Shown here: piece after piece, positions 55,725 through 64,000 of the stretch
Position numbering within the stretch: position 1 is the first letter of the stretch
How the letters are laid out: every line of letters starts with the position of its first letter
Origin: Macrosoma leucophasiata
Taxonomy: Eukaryota; Arthropoda; Insecta; Lepidoptera; Hedylidae
Direction: 5' to 3'
DNA length: 64,000 bases
Assembly: GCA_036365455.1 (NCBI GenBank)
Contig: JAWQUS010000016.1
Location: 10,625,001 to 10,689,000 of the forward strand
Position numbers and translations under genes: made by a program
The notes under the pieces: generated by a model
What the model saw: the letters and a program-made list of their open reading frames with translations, nothing else
Told to the model about the DNA's origin: nothing
The model's database searches: none

Positions 55725-55951
55725 AAGCTTCTGAACCTTCATCTTTAGGCTTCAGGTACCAATGAAAGAACGATTTATCTAAATAATTAGACTTAATTTG
55801 TTTGTTGCAATACTTGTGAATTTTATACGAATCATCTTTTAATACTTTTTCTCTAATCTATATAGGTAATATAAAAATCTATTGTGTTCGTTAGTCTCGC
55901 TAAAACTCGAGAACGGCTGGACCGATTTGGTTAATTTTGGTTTTGCTGCAA
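55725..55951 (+). repeat. Outer block A of the inverted duplication
   Basis: CCTGAAGCTTCTGAACCTTC to GGTTTTGCTGC, including the 5' end of a family-Z element. It returns inverted at 58609-58827, and its first ~50 bp return in direct orientation at 58823-58875. Confidence 0.8.
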
Positions 55952-58568
55952 AAAGAGTTAGTTTTGTGAGAAGTAAGTGTTTGGGAGTGGTCTATTTCAA
56001 TTGACCAATTGCAGTTTTAATTGTCTCTGTAAGGTCAATGTCAATGTGTGCAACTGGCGACAGCGGTTTCAATATGAAAATGAGTCTTTAGCCATTCTAT
56101 CCTTATTTATCTATTCTGTGTTTGGCACTAAGGTGTCTTGAGAAATACACTAAGAAAATTTCCTAAATTATTGCGGGCACTGGAACTATACATGTGCATG
56201 TAAAATGCGGGCGTAATTAGGTACCTAGTATACAGAATAATATATAATTTATTATACTATATATTATTTATTATTTATATATATAAAAATCAATTACTGT
56301 TTGTTAATCTCGCTAAAACTCGAGAACGACTAGAGCGATTTGACTAATTTTGATTTTGAATGATTTTTGTAAGTGCAGGGAAGGTTTAAATGGTAATAAA
56401 ATATGAAGAAATTGAAGGGGAATAGTAAAAACCACAATTTCATTTTTCCATACAAATAGACCGTATCTATCAAACGAGGTTTGCCGGGTCAGCTAGTACC
56501 TACAGGTACTAATAAAATAAGTCACTTTTCTCTCCGTTGGCATCACTAATGGTGCCAACAAAAAGATCTAAATCCACCTCTTTTATAAATATTGTCATGA
56601 GTGATCAATATCTTAAAATGTGTAAATATCCATAATTATTTCTTAGGAGAGTGACTAATGTAAATGATCTTACATCATTGCTGCGTCATTATTATGCTCC
56701 TGGTTATTTATCAACCTGGTAACCATTATTTACAGCTGGCGCCAATATGGATGCACATTAATTATGTGCATCCAAATATATCATGAGGTTTGCTTTTGAC
56801 GTTGAATCTTTAATTTAATTAGTGTGGCTGTTATGAATCATAGTTTAGTATGAATTTAAAATACTATCCCCTTAAATAAATAATATCTATATCATAAAAT
56901 AACTATAATAGACTATCATATTTTAAATTAGTAACATTTAGCATTGAGTTAATGTTAATCGAATTAACGATCACTTAAGTATGGTGAATTAAGACACATC
57001 ATAAAAAAATGTTTACTGTATAAGTATATTTGTATGTATGTATGTATTTATGTATCTTCACGCTAGGTCCCTGACGGGGTAGGCAGAGAAAGTGATACGC
57101 CAGATATCCAGATATAAGTATAGTATAAGAATTAACACGTTCGTTTTCTTTAGACTGCGGTATAAGTAGGTACTTGTACCATTTTTCTTACCATGGTTAT
57201 GGATACAGACATGTGTTGTAATTTTGATTTAAGGCAACCTACTTCTAAACCAAATGTTAGAAGTTTAACTAAACAAAAACCCTTTCATCATAATTTAAAG
57301 CGATCAATACTAGCTGTATAAAGAACCCATCATCATCATAATCATTATTTCAGTTAAAGACTTCCACGTCTGGATATTATACTGGTAGCAGAGCTTCAAT
57401 GACGGAGTATGCACCACCGCATTACCTAATATATTTGCCGCTAAATGGTAGTGTTCAGCACTATAGTGTTCCGGTCAGGTGGTAATGTACGGCCCTGTAA
57501 TTTCCGGCACAGAGGCATAACACCTTAGGCCTCAGGACTGGCAACGCATCTGCATTTTGACCGTCTTTGTGTAGGTGTCTATAGGCTGCAGTCATCACTT
57601 AATATCAAAGTGAACTGCATACTTTACCATTTCCATCACATAAAAAAAACCTCAACTCAAAGATTACCACAACGACCGGTATATAAGAATCCAAACAATT
57701 GTATTTGTAATATTACGAGTACATTAGGTGCTATATCGACGACCCGGTTAGTCCAGGGGTGCGAAATCACCGTTTGATTCGAAGGGTCGCGCGTTCGATC
57801 CCCGCACCGGGACAAATATTTGTATGATCTACAGATATTTGTTTCGGGTCTGGGTGTTTGTGTTTGTGTTGTGTGTTTATAACGGCACCCACGATACAGG
57901 TTTATACCTAGTGTGGGGCTGTGAGTGTAAGCGTATTTAATAGCTCAAATACCCAGTTGGTATAATTCATTAATTCATTATATTTTTATGGCCATTCTGC
58001 TCGAGCAAACATCTTTACGAGTTAGATGATTCCGAACATAATTCACTTTGCACCGTTAACAGTGTCTCCCGGTGTTAAATGGCCCGTGACGTGATAGTTG
58101 GATTCACTGCATTCATACAATATTACAAGGGTGTGAAAGGTTGGGCGGTTCGGATTATATTACTTACATTTTGAAAATTAGATGCCAACCCCGGTGATAA
58201 ACGGTGCGATGTTAAAGTTTGTGTCGTTATAATGGTCAACATAGTTAGAACTCTGTTGCGAAAATAGAAAACACTAGCGGCACGCCCCGGCTTCGCACGA
58301 GTGCAATGAACGCATGCCATATAGCCTATGTCACTCAATGAAGAAGCAGCTTTCTAATGATGAAAGAATTTTTAAAATCGGTCCAGTAGGTACATTTGTG
58401 TGAAAATGTTACAAACATACATTCAAAAAAAATGTCTTCTATCTAGATATACATATAGAATACGAGCCGACCCGGCAAACTTTGTATTGCCTCAGAATGA
58501 AATAATGTGTCAAAGGTTTGTTAAATACGGACTATTTGTATGGGAAAATTAAATTGTGTTTTTTTACC
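55952..58568 (+). repeat. Left arm of a large inverted duplication
   Basis: About 2.6 kb that pairs end to end with 58882-61249. It contains family-Z copies (56283-56496, 58467-58568), a LINE tail (57040-57110), a family-X copy (57385-57650) and, unlike the other arm, a SINE at 57736-57993 flanked by TATAT. Several substitutions and small indels separate the arms, e.g. CTATTCTGTG here against CTATTTTGTG. Confidence 0.9.
57736..57993 (+). repeat. tRNA-derived SINE family U, left arm only
   Basis: GACCCGGTTAGTCCAGGGGT and GCGTTCGATCCCCGC give the tRNA-like head; GGGACAAATATTTGTATGAT and GGGGCTGTGAGTGTAAGC the body. TATAT on both sides fits a 5-bp target duplication; the right arm has the empty site GTGCTATATTTTATGG (complement at 59461-59476). 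Confidence 0.85.
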
Positions 58569-58881
58569 TTTTAAACCTTCCCTAGATTTCCAAGAAATAT
58601 TTTTGGAAATTTTGCAGCAAAACCAAAATTAACCAAATCGGTCCAGCCGTTCTCGAGTTTTAGCGAGACTAACGAACACAATAGATTTTTATATTACCTA
58701 TATAGATTAGAGAAAAAGTATTAAAAGATGATTCGTATAAAATTCACAAGTATTGCAACAAACAAATTAAGTCTAATTATTTAGATAAATCGTTCTTTCA
58801 TTGGTACCTGAAGCCTAAAGATGAAGCTTCTGAACCTTCATCTTTAGGCTTCAGGTACCAATGAAAGAACGATTTAAAAAC
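58569..58881. repeat. Spacer of the inverted duplication with inverted block A and a 39-bp hairpin
   Basis: 58609-58827 is block A inverted. 58787-58825 pairs exactly with 58837-58875 around an 11-nt loop GCTTCTGAACC. The order is A, B, spacer, A inverted, first 50 bp of A, B inverted. Confidence 0.82.
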
Positions 58882-61249
58882 GGTAAAAAAACACAATTTA
58901 ATTTTCCCATACAAATAGTCCGTATTTAACAAACCTTTGACACATTATTTCATTCTGAGGCAATACAAAGTTTGCCGGGTCGGCTCGTATTCTATATGTA
59001 TATCTAGATAGAAGACATTTTTTTTGAATGTATGTTTGTAACATTTTCACACAAATGTACCTACTGGACCGATTTTAAAAATTCTTTCATCATTAGAAAG
59101 CTGCTTCTTCATTGAGTGACATAGGCTATATGGCATGCGTTCATTGCACTCGTGCGAAGCCGGGGCGTGCCGCTAGTGTTTTCTATTTTCGCGACAGAGT
59201 TCTAACTATGTTGACCATTATAAAGACACAAACTTTAACATCGCACCGTTTATCACCGGGGTTGGCATCTAATTTTCAAAATGTAAGTAATATAATCCGA
59301 ACCGCCCAACCTTTCACACCCTTGTAATATTGTATGAATGCAGTGAATCCAACTATCACGTTTCGGGCCATTTAACACCGGGAGACACTGTTAACGGTGC
59401 AAAGTGAATTATGTTCGGAATCATCTAACTCGTAAAGATGTTTGCTCGAGCAGAATGGCCATAAAATATAGCACCTAATGTACTCGTAATATTACAAATA
59501 CAATTGTTTGGATTCTTATATACCGTTCGTTGTGGTAATCTTTGAGTTGAGGTTTTTTTTTTTATGTAATGGAAGTGGTAAAGAAGTATGCAGTTCACTT
59601 TGATATTAAGTGATGACTGCAGCCTATAGACACCTACACAAAGACGGTCAAAATGCGTTGCCAGTCCTGAGGCCTAAGGTGTTATGCCTCTGTGCCGGAA
59701 ATTACAGGGCCGTACATTACCACCTGACCGGAACACTATAGTGCTGAACACTACCATTTAGCGGCAAATATATTAGGTAATGCGGTGGTGCATACGCCCA
59801 CGAGCTCTGTCATTGGAGCTCTACTACCAGTATAATATCCAGACGTGGAAGTCTTTAACTTGAAATAATGATATGATGATGATGGGTTGTTTATACAGCT
59901 AGTATTGATCGCTTTAAATTATGATGAAAGGGTTTTTGTTTAGTTAAACTTCTAACATTTGGTTTAGGAGTAGGTTGCCTTAAATCAAAATTACAACACA
60001 TGTCTGTGTGTCCATAACCATGGTAAGAAAAATGGTACAAGTACCTACTTATACCACAGTCTAAAGAAAACGAACGTGTTAATTCTTATACTATACTTAT
60101 ATCTGGATATCTGGCGTATCACTTTCTCTGCCTACCCCGTCAGGGACCTAGCGTGAAGATACATAAATACATACATACATACAAATATACTTATACAGTA
60201 AACAATTTTTTATGATGTGTCTTAATTCACCATGCTTAAGTGATCGTTAATTCGATTAACATTAACTCAATGCTAAATGTTACTAATTTAAAATGTGATA
60301 GTCTATATAGTTCTTTTATGATATAGATATTATTTATTTAAGGGGATAGTATTTTAAATTCATACTAAACTATGATTCATAACAGCCACACTAATTAAAT
60401 TAAAGATTCAACGTCAAAAGCAAACCTCATGATATATTTGGATGCACATAATTAATGTGCATCCATATTGGCGCCAGCTGTAAATAATGGTTACCAGGTT
60501 GATAAATAACCAGGAGCATAATAATGACGCAGCAATGATGTAAGATCATTTACATTAGTCACTCTCCTAAGAAATAATTATGGATATTTACACATTTTAA
60601 GATATTGATCACTCATGACAATATTTATAAAAGAGGTGGATTTAGATCTTTTTGTTGGCACCATTAGTGATGCCAACGGAGAGAAAAGTGACTTATTTTA
60701 TTAGTACCTATAGGTACTAGCTGACCCGGCAAACTTCGTTTGATAGATACGGTCTATTTGTATGGAAAAATGAAATTGGTTTTTACTATGTCCCTTCAAT
60801 TTCTTCATATTTTAAACCTTCCCTGCACTTACAAAAATCATTCAAAATCAAAATTAGTCAAATCGCTCTAGTCGTTCTCGAGTTTTAGCGAGATTAACAA
60901 ACAGTAATTGATTTTTATATATATAAATAATAAATAATATATAGTATAATAAATTATATATTATTCTGTATACTAGGTACCTAATTACGCCCGCATTTTA
61001 CATGCACATGTATAGTTCCAGTGCCCGCAATAATTTAGGAAATTTTCTTAGTGTATTTCTCAAGACACCTTAGTGCCAAACACAAAATAGATAAATAAGG
61101 ATAGAATGGCTAAAGACTCATTTTCATATTGAAACCGCTGTCGCCAGTTGCACACATTGACATTGACCTTACAGAGACAATTAAAACTGCAATTGGTCAA
61201 TTGAAATAGACCACTCCCAAACACTTACTTCTCACAAAAATAACTCTTT
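58882..61249 (-). repeat. Right arm of the large inverted duplication
   Basis: About 2.37 kb, complement of the left arm from GGTAAAAAAACAC to AACTCTTT. It carries the partner family-X copy (59557-59829), LINE tail (60105-60185) and family-Z copy (60717-60925). It lacks the SINE. Confidence 0.9.
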
Positions 61250-61310
61250 CAAATTGTTTTATATTATTTCGCATTAACACATGCTTGTGAAATATATTTT
61301 TATTTAAAGA

Positions 61311-61407
61311 AAAATGGAAAGAAAAATTTGACTTCAGGCGAGACTCGAACTCGCGGCCTACTGGGAATCTAGTCTAGCCGCTCTTCCAATTTAGCTACTG
61401 AAGTCCG
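61311..61407 (-). repeat. tRNA-like SINE head, family V copy 2
   Basis: On the minus strand ACTTCAG pairs with CTGAAGT, a D arm reads GCTAAATTGGAAGAGC and the T arm GCGAG-TTCGAGT-CTCGC is perfect, but no sound anticodon stem forms. AATTTTTCTTTCC follows, as at 23937. Pseudo-tRNA. Confidence 0.6.
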
Positions 61408-61410
61408 GAT

Positions 61411-61682
61411 CTTGGATCTTGGATCTGAAAACGGATGCTATTTTCGTAATCAGCACTCCAAGAAACCTCGAAATTGATACCTATATCACATTTTGAAAAA
61501 AAAACTGTCCGCCATCTTGGATCTGAAAACGGATGCTATTTTCGTAATCAGCACCCCAAGAAACCTCGAAATTGATACCCATATCACATTATGATAAAAA
61601 AGGCTGTCTGCCATCTTGGATCCGAAAACGGTTGCCTCTTTCGTAATCAGCACCCCAAGAAACCACTAAATTGACACCCATC
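61411..61682. repeat. Tandem repeat, period ~97-100 bp, ~2.7 units
   Basis: GGATCTGAAAACGGATGCTA recurs at 61421 and 61518, and GGATCCGAAAACGG at 61618; each unit has TTCGTAATCAGCAC and CAAGAAACC. May be a satellite scrap. Confidence 0.85.
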
Positions 61683-62048
61683 ATTATAGGTTAACTGACA
61701 TCCCATACCCATATTACTCACATGATAATTGTGTGCCTTCGAGCTCTACCATTGAAGCTCTAACACCTTACATTACTACTTAGCAGCAGGTAAATTATAG
61801 ACATATTAATATAACTACACATATATTAATATAATGCGGTGCTGCTGATCGATGAAGTATGAAGAGTAATCGGTTTTGAGTGGTATTTTAAAAAATTGTA
61901 TAAAAGTTTAATGAAACATTGTCACATTAACTTATTATCACTTTCATACTATCGGGTACACCACCCGGAACTAAGCAGTTGATCTGTATTTCACATCTTT
62001 GACGCAATGTTCCAAATGTTCCGAATGTTCCAAATGATGCATAAAATC

Positions 62049-62121
62049 ATTCGGCACAGTTTAGTGTTTCAGATGCTAATGTATGGAACATTAGCATCTG
62101 AAACACTAAACTGTGCCGAAT
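62049..62121. repeat. Perfect hairpin, 34-bp stem, 5-nt loop
   Basis: ATTCGGCACAGTTTAGTGTT and 14 more bases pair exactly with the right arm around ATGGA. Confidence 0.92.
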
Positions 62122-63392
62122 CATATTTAAAAAAATCTACATATGTAACTATACAAATATCGATATGGACCATAAAAAAATATCGATATTGTATATATCA
62201 CAACACTAGTGAAGATTTTCGTTTTAGTTCAATTTAATAATTATTAAAGGGTTTTTAGGGTAACGGTGGTATTAAATATCTGTAACTATACCTCCTCGAT
62301 TTACTGGAGGTCTTACTTTTCATTTTACGTGTTAAAATAACACAAAACGGCATTTTTACCCAGAGATGTGTTGTTCTAAGCTGTCTACACGACACTACGA
62401 GCGGCGAACGAATGGTTCGGCCGAACTGTGTCTGTTCAGGCATAGTTGTGGTGCGCTTGCCACGCCCACATTACCATTCCATCTTTATTTATCTATTCCG
62501 TGGGGCCAAATGTCAGCTTCCTACGACCAATAACTTCGGTTCTACGTTATCTATTAGTCACTTAGTCACTCACTCAACCTATCAGTAAGGAACGGAAGAA
62601 CTTTAGAGAGATTTTTTAAATTGATGAATATAGGTAATATTAAATTAAAAAAAATCTTTGTATCATTAATTTGCTTAAAGCGTTACGTACTTGAGTTAAC
62701 TCTACAATAGGTAGGTACTATAGATTGTTTAGATAAACCGAAATATTACTGTATACTCTCTGACGTACCTAACGTTAGTTTTCTACATTGATAGAATATG
62801 TGAAAAATATGTTTGAAAACGTAGATATGGGTAGGTAAACACCGAGCATATTTTAATATTCCAGTATGCTATGCGAAAGGCTAAGAATCCCTTTCCAAGT
62901 ATCGTAAAACGTTCTCCCGGGAAAGCAATTTTGGGATTTATGTCCCATCCCGAAACTTTGTATGGTATCATACGCTCGGTTGGGCTAAGAAAATATCTAA
63001 AATGTCTTGTTGTTGCGCTTCTCGCACCGGGATCATTTTGAGTCGGAAACCAATTCACTATTCAACATGACTGATCCAACATTCTTCTACATACGGTTCC
63101 CTAAAATCATTGATGTAGATAAGTACATTTTGTAATTGTTGATCCCAATTGATTAAAAGTTTTATTTTAATTTGTAACAAACAAAATTATTAAAACATGC
63201 CAAAAAATGCACAACATACTTTTATCTATCTATAGGTATCTATTCTATCTATACCTACTTAATATAAAACAAAAGTCCCCCGCGGCGTCTTTGTGTTCAC
63301 GAAAAACTACTGCATGGATATTTATAGGTATATATTATATAACAAAGTTCCAAGAAGTATCTGTACGCGATAAACTTAAATATTACAGTACT
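62122..63392. other. No feature seen
   Basis: About 1.3 kb; short open frames here lack any recognised signature. Confidence 0.5.
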
Positions 63393-64000
63393 GATTTATT
63401 TATTTAAACTTTCTTGCACAAATTGGTACATGTGGCGGACTTAATGCTAAAAATCATTCTCTACCAGTCAACCTTTGGGTAGTGGTGAGAATTGTACTGA
63501 GGTGCAGTGAGAGAAGAAGAAAAACAAAGAGAAATAAAAAATAAAAAAATACTAACATCAAAATTTCAAATAAATTCATACATGTTACAAGTTATAAATA
63601 AACGTACATACGAGAATAGCAAAAATAAATATATACATACATACAAATACATACTTAAATAAAAATATAAATATATTAATTATATAAACATAAACCTTAA
63701 ATAATACATAAATTTTGATTGAGACATTCTTTCATTTGTTTTATTCATCATTCTATATAAGAATGATGAATAAAACAAATGAAAGAATGTCTCAAGGCAA
63801 ACTCAAGAAAATTAAATGTTCAAGAAATGTTCTCGGAGCTTCCGTTTGAAGCTAAACTTACTGGAGGACTTTCTTATGTCAGCGGGGAGAGCGTTCCAGA
63901 GCTTTATTGTAGAAACTTCAAAGAAGGCATTTCAAGTAGGAGATTTTCAGAAGAACGAAGATTGATGTTGTGAGAATCGCCCAGAATATGAAAGTTTAAT
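63393..64000 (-). mobile_element. LINE 3' end running off the window
   Basis: The T-rich start (TTTATTTATTTAAA) is the reversed tail. On the minus strand 63928-63812 reads LWNALPADIRKSSSKFSFKR then a TAA at 63812-63814, a LINE reverse transcriptase C-terminus. The 3' untranslated part holds a 36-bp perfect hairpin. An in-frame TGA upstream suggests decay. Confidence 0.75.
63719..63795. repeat. Perfect hairpin, 36-bp stem, 5-nt loop
   Basis: TTGAGACATTCTTTCATTTG and 16 more bases pair exactly with the right arm around ATATA, in the 3' untranslated part of the LINE fragment. Confidence 0.92.

Noticed and set aside
58123..59327. Two near-identical 71-codon frames on opposite strands
   Set aside because: They are mirror images made by the inverted duplication over Lep1-like repeat sequence, not genes.
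55952..61249. Large palindrome as a pure sequencing artefact
   Set aside because: A SINE with target duplication occurs in one arm only, and the arms differ by substitutions and indels; an artefact would give identical arms. Read-level proof is still lacking.
61411..61682. CRISPR-like array
   Set aside because: Whole ~98 bp units repeat without spacer turnover, and the DNA is clearly animal.

Overview
The window is animal genomic DNA, most likely from a moth or butterfly. It is AT-rich. One long gene with 34 introns fills the first two thirds, and the introns and 3' flank are packed with lepidopteran-style repeats: Lep1/Helitron-like fragments ending in CTAG, RTE- and jockey-like LINE tails, tRNA-derived SINEs, palindromic MITEs and a mariner. 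The order-level call is an inference from repeat style and from the insect-type gene; no species can be named.

The gene (831-42757, + strand) is TAF1, the largest TFIID subunit. I could join 35 coding exons with GT-AG junctions and continuous phase. The coding length is 5481 nt, giving a predicted protein of 1826 residues. In order it carries a TAND-like N-terminus, the conserved TAF1 core (DUF3591) with its winged-helix part, a RAPiD-type segment, a CCHC zinc knuckle, two bromodomains with their acetyl-lysine Asn residues, two AT-hooks, and an acidic tail with several psi-K-x-E motifs. No break was found in the frame, so the gene looks functional. The second AT-hook lies on a 57-nt exon that can be skipped in frame, as can the 93-nt exon after it.

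Introns: introns 1 and 5 each hold a copy of a ~2.3 kb terminal-inverted-repeat element with an embedded RTE-type reverse transcriptase remnant. Intron 11 holds a decayed duplicate of part of exon 11. Intron 8 has a degenerate THAP-domain exon, a Helitron-like insertion and several MITEs. Intron 26 has an almost complete but dead mariner, two nested Lep1-like elements and another long insect repeat. Intron 32 has a truncated LINE reverse transcriptase. A ~280 bp element (called family X here) occurs about 18 times in both orientations, once nested inside another copy of itself.

3' flank (42758-64000): no host protein gene was recognised. It holds two adjacent LINE 3' fragments, a third copy of a ~400 bp poly(A)-ended repeat that also sits just upstream of TAF1, many family-X copies, an (AC)n(AG)n microsatellite, a ~5.3 kb inverted duplication (55952-61249, ~2.4 kb arms) whose left arm alone carries a later SINE insertion with a TATAT duplication, a ~98 bp tandem repeat, and a LINE 3' end running off the window. 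Several perfect hairpins (23-39 bp stems, 4-11 nt loops) are scattered here.

No operon, CRISPR array, rRNA gene or convincing functional tRNA gene is present. The observations most worth following are the large inverted duplication, the exon-11 duplicate, the TIR/RTE composite, the poly(A)-ended repeat with an E2F-like motif, and the repeated perfect hairpins.
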